From Streptomyces sp. RerS4 (GTDB lineage Bacteria; Actinomycetota; Actinomycetes; Streptomycetales; Streptomycetaceae): 64,000 nucleotides of DNA. Positions 18,018-26,871 of the stretch are shown one piece after another. Where the stretch lies: positions 3,371,501 to 3,435,500 of the forward strand of contig NZ_CP097322.1 of the NCBI RefSeq assembly GCF_023515955.1, read 5' to 3'. A model generated the notes under the pieces. That model saw nothing but the letters and a program-made list of their open reading frames with translations. It made no database searches and was not told the DNA's origin. A program made the translations under genes and the position numbers. Numbering within the stretch: the stretch's first letter is position 1; each line of letters starts with the position of its first letter.

Positions 18018-18985
18018 CAGCCCCCTCAGCGGATTCCGGCACCCCTCCGACGGCCGCCTCGGCGGTCCGGCTCGCCCTGCCCGGCGGGCGGGCGGTGACC
18101 CACCGGGACGTCGCGGCCAACGGGGCGCGCTTCCACGTCGCGGAGCTCGGTGACGGACCGCTGGTCCTGCTCCTGCACGGATTCCCACAGTTCTGGTGGA
18201 CCTGGCGGCACCAGTTGGTGGCCCTCGCGGACGCCGGGTACCGCGCCGTGGCGATGGACCTGCGCGGAGTGGGCGGCAGCGACCGAACCCCGCGCGGCTA
18301 CGACCCCGCGAACCTCGCGCTCGACATCACCGGCGTCGTACGGTCCCTCGGCGAGCCGGACGCCGCCCTCGTCGGCCACGACCTGGGCGGCTACCTGGCC
18401 TGGACGGCGGCCGTGATGCGGCCGAAGCTGGTGCGCCGACTGGTCGTCTCCTCCATGCCGCATCCGCGTCGTTGGCGTTCGGCGATGCTGGGCGACTTCG
18501 GGCAGACCCGCGCCGGCTCCCACATCTGGGGGTTCCAGCGGCCGTTCATCCCTGAGCGGCAGCTCGCCGCCGACGAGGGGGCGCTCGTAGGGGAACTGAT
18601 CCGGGACTGGTCCGGGCCTCGGCTCCTGGAGGACGACGCGCGGGAGGAGACCCTCGCCGTCTACCGGCGGGCGATGTGCATCCCGTCGACGGCGCACTGC
18701 TCGATCGAGCCGTACCGCTGGATGATGCGGTCGATGGCCCGGCCGGACGGACTGCAGTTCTACCGACGGATGAAGCGGCCCGTACGGGTCCCCACGCTGC
18801 ACCTGCACGGGTCCCTCGACCCCGTGATGCGGACGCGGAGCGCGGCCGGTTCCGGACAGTACGTGGAAGCCCCGTACCGGTGGCGGCTCTTCGACGGGCT
18901 GGGGCACTTCCCGCACGAGGAGGACCCGGTGGCGTTCTCGACGGAGCTCGTCAACTGGCTGAAGGACCCCGAACCCGACCGCTGA
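18014..18985 (+). CDS. Alpha/beta-fold hydrolase, epoxide-hydrolase-like
   Basis: 323 residues. HGFPQFWWTWRHQ (oxyanion HGxP) about residues 54-66, the nucleophile elbow LVGHDLGGYLAW with Asp as nucleophile (as in epoxide hydrolases and haloalkane dehalogenases rather than Ser), and catalytic His in DGLGHFPHEEDP near the end. Co-translated with the Holin-X-like gene. Probably a cytosolic hydrolase of an epoxide-like small molecule; the substrate cannot be read from sequence. Confidence 0.82.
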   Translation: MTAPSADSGTPPTAASAVRLALPGGRAVTHRDVAANGARFHVAELGDGPLVLLLHGFPQFWWTWRHQLVALADAGYRAVAMDLRGVGGSDRTPRGYDPANLALDITGVVRSLGEPDAALVGHDLGGYLAWTAAVMRPKLVRRLVVSSMPHPRRWRSAMLGDFGQTRAGSHIWGFQRPFIPERQLAADEGALVGELIRDWSGPRLLEDDAREETLAVYRRAMCIPSTAHCSIEPYRWMMRSMARPDGLQFYRRMKRPVRVPTLHLHGSLDPVMRTRSAAGSGQYVEAPYRWRLFDGLGHFPHEEDPVAFSTELVNWLKDPEPDR

Positions 18986-19113
18986 CGGACCGCCACGCGG
19001 CGAACACAGCGTGCGTCACAGCAGTATGACAAGCATTCAATTGCCCGGCGCATAGGCCAATTGGCCGCCCCGGACGGGATTACCGACCTTGGGCCACGGG
19101 CACAGCTCGTTGT

Positions 19114-19287
19114 ATGGGCTGGACGTACGACCACGGTGACACCACACGCGCACGCCGCTCCGCCACGACGGCGGGCGACCACGAGCGGGAGGGCCGCGAC
19201 GGCCACGACCCCCGCCTCGGAATCCCACGCATCCTGCGCCGCCGGGCCCGCTGGGTCTCGGCGCGGCTGCGCCATCCCCGTGTCTAG
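19114..19287 (+). CDS. Small basic hypothetical protein (57 aa)
   Basis: MGWTYDHGDTTRARRSATTA continuing to ARLRHPRV, stop TAG at 19285. Third codon positions are strongly G/C, as in real genes here, and the rest of the 330-base gap lacks any alternative. Arg-rich with no membrane segment. No convincing ribosome site, so possibly leaderless. I do not recognise the family; it may be a small Streptomyces-specific protein. Confidence 0.4.
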   Translation: MGWTYDHGDTTRARRSATTAGDHEREGRDGHDPRLGIPRILRRRARWVSARLRHPRV

Positions 19288-19315
19288 AGCGACGTAGGGC
19301 TCGGGGCCTCGCGCC

Positions 19316-20527
19316 TCAGAGCGCGCAGCCCTGGCTGTCGACCCGGGCCTGAGCGGTCTTCCCGATGCGGATGTCGTCGCGGATCTCGTCCGCCGTCAGG
19401 GCGTAGCCGGTGGTCGGGTCGTCGAGCGACTTCGCGAAGACGACCCCGTACACCTTCCCCTCGGGGGTCAGCAGCGGGCCGCCCGAGTTGCCCTGCCGGA
19501 CGGTCGCGTACAGCGAGTACACGTCACGGCGGACGGTGCCCCGGTGGTAGATGTCCGGGCCGTTGGCGTTGATCCGGCCGCGAACGCGGGCCGCGCGGAC
19601 GTCGTAGGCGCCGTTCTCCGGGAAGCCGGCGACGATGGCGTCGCTGCCGCTCGTCGCGTCCTTGTCGGTGAACTCCAGCGCCGGGGCCTTCAGTTTGGGC
19701 ACGTCCAGGACGGCGATGTCGCGCTCCCAGTCGTAGAGGACGACCTTGCCGTCGTAGAGCTTGCCCTCGCCGCCGATCTGCACGGTCGGCTCGCCGACCC
19801 CACCGACGACGTGGGCGTTGGTCATCACCTTGCCGGGCGCGAAGACGAAGCCCGTGCCCTCCAGCACCTTGCTGCAACCGGGGGCGGTGCCGACGACCTT
19901 CACGATGGACTGCTTGGCCTGCTCGGCGACGCCGTTGTCGGCGAGCCCCGGGTCGGGGGCCCTCACCTCGGTGATGGGCTCGTTGGAGAACGGGCTGAAG
20001 ACCTGCGGGAAGCCGTTGCGGGCGAGGATGGAACTGAAATCGGAGAACCAGGTGTTGGCCTGGTCCGGCAGCACCCGCGACACCCCGAGGAGCACCTTGG
20101 AGTTGCGTACCTCCTTGCCCAGGGTGGGCAGCGAGGTGCCCGCGAGGGCGGAGCCGATCAGCCAGGCCACCAGCAGCATCGCGACGACGTTCACCAGGGC
20201 CCCGCCGGTCGCGTCGAGCGCGCGGGCCGGGGACCAGGTGATGTGGCGGCGGAGCCGGTTGCCGAGATGGGTGGTCAGGGCCTGCCCGATCGAGGCACAG
20301 ATGATGATCACGACGACGGCGATCACCACGACCGTGGTGGACACCTGGGTGCCGTTGTCGGTCACCCGGTCCCAGATCAGGGGCACCAGGGACACGGCGA
20401 CGAGACCACCGCCCAGGAAGCCGACCACCGACAGGATGCCGACGACGAAGCCTTGGCGGTAGCCGACGATCGCGAACCACACGGCGGCGAGCAGCAACAG
20501 GATGTCCAGCACGTTCACGTGGGTCAC
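19316..20527 (-). CDS. MarP-type membrane-anchored trypsin-like serine protease
   Basis: GTG 20527, 403 residues. The N-terminal half is a CvpA-like membrane domain with four helices (LDILLLLAAVWFAIVGYRQG onwards). The C-terminal half is a periplasmic chymotrypsin-fold protease with the triad TNAHVVGG (His), DWERDIAVLDV (Asp) and RQGNSGGPL (Ser). This is the layout of mycobacterial MarP (Rv3671c), needed for acid resistance through cell-wall hydrolase processing. It lies 4 bases after the NUDIX gene. Two Cys in the protease domain could form the regulatory disulphide known in MarP. Confidence 0.9.
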   Translation of the reverse strand: MTHVNVLDILLLLAAVWFAIVGYRQGFVVGILSVVGFLGGGLVAVSLVPLIWDRVTDNGTQVSTTVVVIAVVVIIICASIGQALTTHLGNRLRRHITWSPARALDATGGALVNVVAMLLVAWLIGSALAGTSLPTLGKEVRNSKVLLGVSRVLPDQANTWFSDFSSILARNGFPQVFSPFSNEPITEVRAPDPGLADNGVAEQAKQSIVKVVGTAPGCSKVLEGTGFVFAPGKVMTNAHVVGGVGEPTVQIGGEGKLYDGKVVLYDWERDIAVLDVPKLKAPALEFTDKDATSGSDAIVAGFPENGAYDVRAARVRGRINANGPDIYHRGTVRRDVYSLYATVRQGNSGGPLLTPEGKVYGVVFAKSLDDPTTGYALTADEIRDDIRIGKTAQARVDSQGCAL

Positions 20528-20531
20528 CGTC

Positions 20532-21278
20532 TCACGCGTGCCAGTCGAGCGGCACGCGACGTGAGCGGTCCCACGGTCGTTCCCAGCCCGAGAAGTGCAG
20601 GATCCGGTCGATCACGCCGGCGGTGAAGCCCCAGACCAAGGCCGACTCCACGGTGAATCCGGGCCCTTCGTGGCCCCTCGGGTGGACGACGGTGACCCGG
20701 TGGGCGGGGTCCGTGAGATCCGCCACGGGCACCGTGAACACCCGGGCCGTCTCGGCCGGATCCACCACGCCGACCGGGGACGGCGTACGCCACCAGCCCA
20801 GCACCGGGGTCACGACGAACTCGCTGACCGGGATGTAGAGCCGGGGCAGCGCCCCGAACAGCTGGACGCCGGCCGGATCGAGCCCGGTCTCCTCCTCGGC
20901 CTCGCGCAGCGCGGCGCGCAGCGGGCCGGTGGTGTGCGGGTCGCCGTCCTCCGGGTCGAGGGCGCCGCCGGGGAACGAGGGCTGGCCCGCGTGCGAGCGC
21001 AGGGTGCCGGCGCGCTCCTGGAGCAGCAGCTCGGGGCCGCGCGGGCCCTCGCCGAAGAGGATCAGCACGGCGGACTGGCGACCCCGGCCGTCCTCGGGGG
21101 GCAGGAAGCGGCTGAGCTGGCGCGGTCGGACGGTACGGGAGGCCTCCACGACGGGGTCGAGCCAGGAGGGCAGGCCGGCGGTGGTGAGCGCCGGACCTTC
21201 CGACGCCAGGCCGTCCGACGCCAGGCCGTCGCGCTCGCGGGCGGCGGCCGTGGTCTCGTCCTGTGTACCGCGCGTCAT
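20532..21278 (-). CDS. NUDIX hydrolase, CoA-pyrophosphatase-like
   Basis: ATG 21278 with AGGGG five bases upstream is preferred over GTG 21284; 248 residues. The Nudix box is GGALDPEDGDPHTTGPLRAALREAEEETGLD (positions about 120-150), with the REAEEE core intact; the insertion before it fits the NUDT7/YeaB CoA-diphosphatase branch. A near-duplicate Gly-Leu-Ala-Ser-(Asp/Glu) pair sits near the N terminus. Directly upstream of MarP in the same transcript. In mycobacteria the nth, NUDIX, marP order is the same, which supports the assignments. Confidence 0.85.
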   Translation of the reverse strand: MTRGTQDETTAAARERDGLASDGLASEGPALTTAGLPSWLDPVVEASRTVRPRQLSRFLPPEDGRGRQSAVLILFGEGPRGPELLLQERAGTLRSHAGQPSFPGGALDPEDGDPHTTGPLRAALREAEEETGLDPAGVQLFGALPRLYIPVSEFVVTPVLGWWRTPSPVGVVDPAETARVFTVPVADLTDPAHRVTVVHPRGHEGPGFTVESALVWGFTAGVIDRILHFSGWERPWDRSRRVPLDWHA

Positions 21279-21300
21279 AGGCACCCCTGTTCGTCTTTCC

Positions 21301-21329
21301 GTTCAGCGCCGTCTCCCACACCGCTGAAC
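21301..21329 (-). terminator. 8-bp hairpin between nth and the NUDIX gene
   Basis: GTTCAGCG pairs with CGCTGAAC over a 13-base loop, between the nth stop and the next start. Weak; may only reduce read-through. Confidence 0.4.
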
Positions 21330-21358
21330 GCGGTCCGGGTACCGATTCGTTCCACCGC

Positions 21359-22345
21359 TCAGGGCTGCGTACGGGCCCCCAGGGGCGGCGCGGGCAGGCC
21401 CGGGTAGTCCGGGGGCGGGCTCAGCCGCTGGCCCGGCTGACCGCCCTTCTCGTACTTCAGCAGCTTCTTCGCCTTCTCCGGGTCCGTTTCGCCTTCTCCG
21501 TACGCCGGGCAGAGCGGCGCGATGGGGCAGGCGCCGCAGGCGGGGTTGCGGGCGTGACAGATCCGGCGGCCGTGGAAGACGACGCGGTGCGAGAGCATCG
21601 TCCACTCGCTCTTGGGGAAGATCCCGCAGATCTCGGCCTCGACCTTCTCCGGGTCCACCTGCTCGGTCCACTTGAAGCGGCGGACCAGGCGGCCGAAGTG
21701 CGTGTCGACGGTGATCCCTGGGACGCCGAAGGCGTTGCCGAGGACGACGTTCGCCGTCTTGCGGCCCACGCCGGGCAGGCGCACCAGGTCCTCCAACCGA
21801 CCGGGCACCTCGCCGCCGAAGTCGTCCCGCAGCGCCGCCGACAGGCCCATCAGGGACTTCGCCTTCGCCCGGAAGAACCCGGTCGGCCGGATGATCTCCT
21901 CCAGCTTCTCCGGGTCGGCCGCGGCCATGTCCTCGGGGGTCGGATAGGCGGCGAAGAGGGCGGGCGTCGTCTGGTTGACCCGCAGGTCGGTGGTCTGCGC
22001 GGAGAGGACCGTGGCGACGAGGAGCTCGAACGGATTGCGGAAGTCCAGCTCCGGATGGGCGTACGGGTACACCTCGGCCAGCTCGCGGTTGATGCGGCGG
22101 GCGCGGCGGATCATGGCCAGGCGGGATTCGGGCTTGGCGGGTCTCACCGCCTTCGCGGCAGCCTTCGCGGGCGTCGCGGCCTTCACGGGCTGCTCGGATG
22201 CTTTCTTGGCCGAAACTTTGCCCGGGGCGTCGGAAGCGATCTTCTCGGACGGCTCCACGAGGGCTTGTTCGCCCACGGCTGAATTCTGGGCCCCGGTCAC
22301 TCCCGTAGACCCCTTGGCCTGTGCTCTCACCGGCTTATTGGACAC
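21359..22345 (-). CDS. nth: Endonuclease III
   Basis: 328 residues, about 100 longer than E. coli Nth because of a Lys/Ala/Pro-rich N-terminal extension (about 1-75) and a Pro-rich tail. The core has helix-hairpin-helix [18 protein letters not shown] with the catalytic Lys, catalytic Asp in TVDTHFGRL, and the [4Fe-4S] cluster Cys-x6-Cys-x2-Cys-x5-Cys ([17 protein letters not shown]). A bifunctional DNA glycosylase/AP lyase that removes oxidised pyrimidines. Divergent from crp. Confidence 0.95.
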   Translation of the reverse strand: MSNKPVRAQAKGSTGVTGAQNSAVGEQALVEPSEKIASDAPGKVSAKKASEQPVKAATPAKAAAKAVRPAKPESRLAMIRRARRINRELAEVYPYAHPELDFRNPFELLVATVLSAQTTDLRVNQTTPALFAAYPTPEDMAAADPEKLEEIIRPTGFFRAKAKSLMGLSAALRDDFGGEVPGRLEDLVRLPGVGRKTANVVLGNAFGVPGITVDTHFGRLVRRFKWTEQVDPEKVEAEICGIFPKSEWTMLSHRVVFHGRRICHARNPACGACPIAPLCPAYGEGETDPEKAKKLLKYEKGGQPGQRLSPPPDYPGLPAPPLGARTQP

Positions 22346-22526
22346 CCGGCCAGCCTAAGGCCGGGCGCCGACACCCGCCCGGACCTCAGGTAACACCACC
22401 CCGATTGGTCTCTCGCCGCACAGCATGCCCGTCCGTCCGGCATCCTTGTGATTGATCGCACTGTTTGAGCCGTCCGGCAAAATGGGGAGCGGTCCCCACT
22501 AACTGGTCGACATAGGAGAGAGACTC

Positions 22527-23201
22527 GTGGACGACGTTCTGCGGCGTGCCCCGCTTTTCGCGGCGCTCGATGACGAGCAGGCCGCGGAGCTCCGCGCCTC
22601 CATGGGCGAGGTGACTCTCGCGCGCGGTGACGCCCTGTTCCACGAGGGCGACCCCGGCGACCGGCTGTATGTCGTGACCGAGGGCAAGGTGAAGCTCCAC
22701 CGCACCTCCCCCGACGGTCGCGAGAACATGCTCGCCGTCCTCGGCCCCGGCGAGCTGATCGGCGAGCTCTCGCTCTTCGACCCGGGCCCGCGTACCGCCA
22801 CCGCCACCGCGCTGACCGAGGTCAAGCTCCTCGGCCTGGGCCACGGCGACCTCCAGCCCTGGCTGAACGCCCGGCCCGAGGTCGCGACCGCGCTGCTGCG
22901 CGCCGTCGCCCGGCGCCTGCGCAAGACCAACGACCAGATGTCCGACCTGGTCTTCTCCGACGTCCCCGGCCGTGTGGCGCGGGCGCTCCTCGACCTGTCG
23001 CGCCGCTTCGGCGTGCAGTCGGAAGAGGGCATCCACGTCGTCCACGACCTGACGCAGGAGGAGCTGGCGCAGCTCGTCGGCGCCTCCCGCGAGACCGTGA
23101 ACAAGGCCTTGGCCGACTTCGCCGGTCGCGGCTGGCTCCGGCTGGAGGCCCGCGCCGTGATCCTCCTCGACGTGGAGCGCCTCGCGAAGCGCTCCCGCTG
23201 A
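22527..23201 (+). CDS. crp: Crp/Fnr-family transcriptional regulator (Streptomyces Crp)
   Basis: GTG 22527 behind AGGAGAG; 224 residues. Cyclic-nucleotide domain about 1-120 with GDRLYVVTEGKVKLHRTSPD and GELIGELSLFDPGPRTATAT (the phosphate-binding cassette with its Arg). HTH near the C terminus: LTQEELAQLVGASRETVNKA. The length and sequence style match the single Crp of Streptomyces and mycobacteria, which governs germination and antibiotic production in S. coelicolor. Single-gene transcript closed by a very strong hairpin. Confidence 0.92.
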   Translation: MDDVLRRAPLFAALDDEQAAELRASMGEVTLARGDALFHEGDPGDRLYVVTEGKVKLHRTSPDGRENMLAVLGPGELIGELSLFDPGPRTATATALTEVKLLGLGHGDLQPWLNARPEVATALLRAVARRLRKTNDQMSDLVFSDVPGRVARALLDLSRRFGVQSEEGIHVVHDLTQEELAQLVGASRETVNKALADFAGRGWLRLEARAVILLDVERLAKRSR

Positions 23202-23224
23202 GCGCACGTCGTACGTCGTACGTC

Positions 23225-23270
23225 GCGAAGGGGTCCTGCCCGGTACCGGTACCGGGCAGGACCCCTTCGC
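23225..23270 (+). terminator. 46-base perfect palindrome after crp
   Basis: 23 bases (GCGAAGGGGTCCTGCCCGGT plus ACC) are followed at once by their exact reverse complement. Only 24 bases past the crp stop; a bidirectional terminator is the simplest reading. Confidence 0.8.
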
Positions 23271-23344
23271 GCATGCGGACACCCGACGCGGCGCTCGACC
23301 GAAAATGACCGCGGGCCCGAAGGCCGGGAGTGCACAGTAGCCCC

Positions 23345-24163
23345 ATGGAGCACAGAGGGCTGGACGCGTACGGGTACATCGAGCGGGAGGGCGCCCTCGG
23401 GCGGATCCAGCCGGAGTTCTCCGGCGTCGTCGCGGCGGCCCGCGCCCGGATCTCCGAGGCCTACGGGCGCCGGCTGCACAGCGCCTACCTGTACGGTTCC
23501 GTCCCGCGCGGCACGGCCCGCCCCGGCCGCTCCGACCTCGACCTCCTGCTCGCCCTGCACCACGAGCCCACCGACGAGGACCGCGACACCGCCGAGGTGC
23601 TCGGGCAGGGGCTCGACGAGGACTTCCCGCAGATCGACGGCGTCGGCATCCTGCTCTACGACAAAGACACCCTGCTGAGCGAGCAGGAACGTTACGACCT
23701 GGGCTGGTTCCTCGCCTGCCTGTGCACCCCGCTGCTCGGGGCGGACCTGGCCGAACACCTGCCCCGCTACCGGCCCGACGCCACGCTCGCCCGCGAGAGC
23801 AACGGCGACCTGGCCCTGTTGCTGCCCCGCTGGCGGGCCAGGTTCGACGCCGCCTCGGCGCCGGCCGAGTACCGCAGGATGAGCCGCTTCTTCGCCCGCC
23901 ACCTGGTGCGGACCGGATTCACGCTGGTCATGCCGCGGTGGGGCGGCTGGACCAGCGATCTCACCGAGTCGGCGGCGATCTTCGGCCGCTACTACCCCGA
24001 GCGGGCCGAGCAGATGCGGGACGCCGCCGTCGTGGCGCTGGAGCCCGTCGAGGACCCGGCCGTCGTGCGGTGGCTCATCGAGGACCTCGCGCCATGGCTC
24101 GCCGACGAGTACACCGCCCGGCACGGCACGAAGACGCCGCGCCGGACGCAGCAGCCCGCCTGA
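23345..24163 (+). CDS. Nucleotidyltransferase-fold protein (aminoglycoside-adenylyltransferase-like)
   Basis: ATG 23345; 272 residues, no clear ribosome site, possibly leaderless. Pol-beta-type signature YLYGSVPRGTARPGRSDLDLLL about residues 47-68, with the G-S...D-x-D catalytic pattern. The C-terminal half is helical (SRFFARHLVRTGFTL). A third Asp is probably in the PQIDGVG stretch. The fold is certain, but chromosomal members of this type often have no resistance role, so the substrate is open. Confidence 0.72.
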   Translation: MEHRGLDAYGYIEREGALGRIQPEFSGVVAAARARISEAYGRRLHSAYLYGSVPRGTARPGRSDLDLLLALHHEPTDEDRDTAEVLGQGLDEDFPQIDGVGILLYDKDTLLSEQERYDLGWFLACLCTPLLGADLAEHLPRYRPDATLARESNGDLALLLPRWRARFDAASAPAEYRRMSRFFARHLVRTGFTLVMPRWGGWTSDLTESAAIFGRYYPERAEQMRDAAVVALEPVEDPAVVRWLIEDLAPWLADEYTARHGTKTPRRTQQPA

Positions 24164-24216
24164 GGCCCTCCGTACGCCCTACGCGGCCCCGCCGGCACGC
24201 GCCGGCTGGTCGGCGT

Positions 24217-25068
24217 TCACTCGGGTCCTCCCGGGATCAGTCCGTGATCACGGAGGTATTCGAGCTGCGCGCGGACCGACCACGTGGCGGCGGGCCACAG
24301 CGAGCGGTCCACGTCGGCGTAGACGTGGGCGACGACGGCCTCGGGGGTGAGGAATCCGTTCTCCACCGCCGTTTCGACCTGCGCGAGCCGGTGGGCCCGG
24401 TGGGCGAGGTAGTACTCGACGGCGCCCTGGGCGTCCTCCAGGACCGGCCCGTGGCCCGGCAGGACGGTGTGCACGCCGTCGTCGACGGTCAGGGAGCGCA
24501 GCCGGCGCAGGGAGTCGAGGTAGTCGCCGAGGCGGCCGTCGGGGTGGGCGACGACCGTGGTGCCGCGCCCGAGGATGGTGTCGCCGGTCAGGACGGCGCG
24601 GTCGGCCGGCAGGTGGAAGCAGAGCGAGTCGGCGGTGTGGCCGGGGGTCGGCACGACGCGCAGCTCCAGGCCGCCGACGGCGATGACGTCCCCGCCGGCC
24701 AGGCCCTCGTCACCGAGCCGCAGGGCGGGGTCGAGCGCGCGGACCTTCGTACGGGTCAGCTCGGCGAAGCGGCCGGCGCCCTCGGCGTGGTCGGGGTGGC
24801 CGTGGGTGAGCAGGGTCAGCGCGATCCGCTTGCCGGCCCGTTCGGCGGTGTCGATGACGGCCCGCAGGTGGGACTCGTCCAGCGGGCCGGGGTCGATGAC
24901 GACGGCGAGGTCGGAGTCGGGTTCGCAGACCAGCCAGGTGTTGGTGCCGTCGAGGGTCATGGCCGAGGCGTTGGGGGCCAGGATGTTGACGGCGCGGGCG
25001 GTCGCGGGTCCCGAGGAGACGACCCCGCGGGGCTGACCGGGGAGGGCGACGGCGTCGGCGTCGGTCAT
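24217..25068 (-). CDS. Metallo-beta-lactamase-fold hydrolase, LACTB2-like
   Basis: ATG 25068 overlaps the stop of the NUDIX gene (ATGA); 283 residues. Metal motifs: LTHGHPDHAEG (HxHxDH), PTPGHTADS, TGDTILG and VLPGHGPV, giving a complete two-zinc site. C-terminal winged-helix-like part (HRAHRLAQVETAVENGFLTP). Closest in pattern to LACTB2/RNase-like hydrolases; substrates may be RNA or thioesters. Co-translated with the upstream NUDIX gene, a pairing common in actinobacteria. Confidence 0.85.
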   Translation of the reverse strand: MTDADAVALPGQPRGVVSSGPATARAVNILAPNASAMTLDGTNTWLVCEPDSDLAVVIDPGPLDESHLRAVIDTAERAGKRIALTLLTHGHPDHAEGAGRFAELTRTKVRALDPALRLGDEGLAGGDVIAVGGLELRVVPTPGHTADSLCFHLPADRAVLTGDTILGRGTTVVAHPDGRLGDYLDSLRRLRSLTVDDGVHTVLPGHGPVLEDAQGAVEYYLAHRAHRLAQVETAVENGFLTPEAVVAHVYADVDRSLWPAATWSVRAQLEYLRDHGLIPGGPE

Positions 25069-25964
25069 ACGGTGCCTCCCGGGCGGACGCGCTTGGTGAA
25101 CTCGTCGTGTCCGGGCCAGCTCAGCACCAGCTCGCCGTCGACGAGGGCGGCCCGTGCCAGGACGGGCGTCAGGTCCTGCTCGGCTGCCGCCGACAGCGCG
25201 GCGGCGGCGCTCGCGTGGGGCTCCAGGGAACGCAGGGTGGAGATGGTGGGCGGCATCATCAGCAGCTCGCCCTTGTCGTAGCCGGCGGCGGCGTCGGCGG
25301 GGCGGATCCACACGGTCCGGTCGGCCTCGGTGGAGGCGTTGCGGGTGCGCTGCCCCTCGGGGAGGGCGGCGACGAAGAACCACGTGTCGTAGCGGCGGGG
25401 CTCGAACTCGGGCGTGATCCAGCGGGCCCACGCCCCGAGCAGGTCGGAGCGCAGCAGCAGCCCGCGCCGGTCGAGGAACTCCGCGAACGACAGCTCCCGC
25501 CCTACGAGGGCCAGCCGGTCGGCCTCCCAGTCGTCCCCGGTGGTGTCGCCGACGACGGTCCCGGGTGTCCGTCCCGCGAGCAGGACACCGGCCTCCTCGA
25601 AGGTCTCCCGGACGGCCCCGCACACGATGGCCTGGGCGGTGGGGGCGTCCGTACCCAGGCGGGCGGCCCAGGCGTCCTGGTCGGGGCCGGTCCAGCCGAT
25701 GCGGTGGTCCTCGTCGCGCGGGTCGACCCCGCCGCCCGGGTAGGCGTACGCGCCTCCGGCGAAGGCCATCGAGGAGCGGCGGCGCAGCATGTGCACGGCC
25801 GGCCCGGCGGGAGTGTCGCGCAGCAGCATCACGGTGGCGGCGCGTCTGGGTTCCACCGGGGTGAGCGAGCCGTCCGCGAGCGCGCGGATGCGGTCGGGCC
25901 ACTCCGGTGGGTACCACTGGCCTCCGGCGGGGGGCTGCTGCTGACCGTGCTGACCATTCGGCAT
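25065..25964 (-). CDS. NUDIX hydrolase, NUDT19-like
   Basis: 299 residues from the start at 25964. Gln/Pro-rich N terminus, then AATVMLLRDTPAGPAVHMLR and an unusual Nudix box split from its Gly strand by an insert: GGGVDPRDED, then AVRETFEEAGVLL with the REx2EEx(G) core. This split layout is typical of NUDT19-type acyl-CoA diphosphatases. Paired with the MBL-fold gene by a 4-base overlap. Confidence 0.82.
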   Translation of the reverse strand: MPNGQHGQQQPPAGGQWYPPEWPDRIRALADGSLTPVEPRRAATVMLLRDTPAGPAVHMLRRRSSMAFAGGAYAYPGGGVDPRDEDHRIGWTGPDQDAWAARLGTDAPTAQAIVCGAVRETFEEAGVLLAGRTPGTVVGDTTGDDWEADRLALVGRELSFAEFLDRRGLLLRSDLLGAWARWITPEFEPRRYDTWFFVAALPEGQRTRNASTEADRTVWIRPADAAAGYDKGELLMMPPTISTLRSLEPHASAAAALSAAAEQDLTPVLARAALVDGELVLSWPGHDEFTKRVRPGGTV

Positions 25965-26125
25965 GGCCGGATGCTACGACCATCCGGCCCGATGTTCGAG
26001 GGCGGCCCCTCGGCGGCGGCCGTGGCGACGGTCCGGTCCATGCCCCGGCGGGCCGCCGGACGGAGTCCGGCGCAGCGGCGCGAAGCCGATGGGGCCCGCC
26101 AGGGCCGAGACGTGCGAGCGGCGCG

Positions 26126-26596
26126 TCAGGAAGGCAGGAGTTCGACCTGGATCTCGATCTCGACGGGGGCGTCCAGCGGCAGGACGGCCACGCCGACGGC
26201 GCTGCGGGCGTGCACGCCCTTGTCGCCGAGGACCGCGCCCAGCAGCTCGCTCGCGCCGTTCAGCACGCCCGGCTGGGCGGTGAAGTCGGGGGCCGAGGCG
26301 ACGAAGCCGACGACCTTCACGACGCGGGCGATCCTGTCGAGGTCACCGACCACCGACTTGACGGCGGCCAGCGCGTTCAGCGCGCAGGTGGCGGCCAGCT
26401 CCTTGGCCTGCTCCGCCGAGACCTCCGCGCCGACCTTGCCGGTCAGCGGGAGCTTGCCCTGCACCATCGGGAGCTGCCCGGCGGTGAACACGTAGGCGCC
26501 CGACCGCACGGCCGGCTGGTACGTGGCCAGCGGCGGGACGACCTCGGGGAGGGTCAGGCCCAGTTCGGCGAGCTTCGCCTCGACGACGCCGGTCAT
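26126..26596 (-). CDS. RidA-family protein (YjgF/YER057c/UK114)
   Basis: ATG 26596 overlaps the DUF4177 gene stop (ATGA); 156 residues. VRSGAYVFTAGQLPMVQGKL, then SAEQAKELAATCALNALAAVKSVV, and the ending PVEIEIQVELLPS are in the expected order for RidA proteins. The usual terminal Arg of the imine-binding site (VEIEAIA with C-R-x...) is not evident, so classic 2-aminoacrylate deaminase activity is not assured. Cytosolic trimer expected. Confidence 0.82.
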   Translation of the reverse strand: MTGVVEAKLAELGLTLPEVVPPLATYQPAVRSGAYVFTAGQLPMVQGKLPLTGKVGAEVSAEQAKELAATCALNALAAVKSVVGDLDRIARVVKVVGFVASAPDFTAQPGVLNGASELLGAVLGDKGVHARSAVGVAVLPLDAPVEIEIQVELLPS

Positions 26597-26754
26597 GCCT
26601 TCTCCCGCTTGAGGTAGGCCACGAGCTGCTCGGGGTTGTTCGGGCCGGGCACGACCTGGACGAGCTCCCAGCCGTCCTCGCCCCAGGTGTCCAGGATCTG
26701 CTTGGTGGCGTGGACGAGCAGCGGGACGGTCGCGTATTCGAACTTCTTGGTCAT
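26593..26754 (-). CDS. DUF4177-like small protein (53 aa)
   Basis: MTKKFEYATVPLLVHATKQI, then LDTWGEDGWELVQVVPGPNN, ending LKREKA. Trp-Gly-x-Asp-Gly-Trp-Glu-Leu-Val is the hallmark of DUF4177 beta-rich proteins. Co-translated with the RidA gene and divergent from the ArsA pair. Function unknown. Confidence 0.8.
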   Translation of the reverse strand: MTKKFEYATVPLLVHATKQILDTWGEDGWELVQVVPGPNNPEQLVAYLKREKA

Positions 26755-26871
26755 GGGGGCGAGCGTAGTACCTGGACGACTCTCCTCGGACAACGCCGGC
26801 ACGGCCGCGCCCACCCCTACACGGCACCCGGCCCCACCCCCGCCCGCACGGAGGAATTAGGCTCGGGCGCT

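Noticed and set aside
23345..24163. Acquired aminoglycoside resistance gene
   Set aside because: Only the generic nucleotidyltransferase motif is seen; composition matches the core genome and no mobile element is near.
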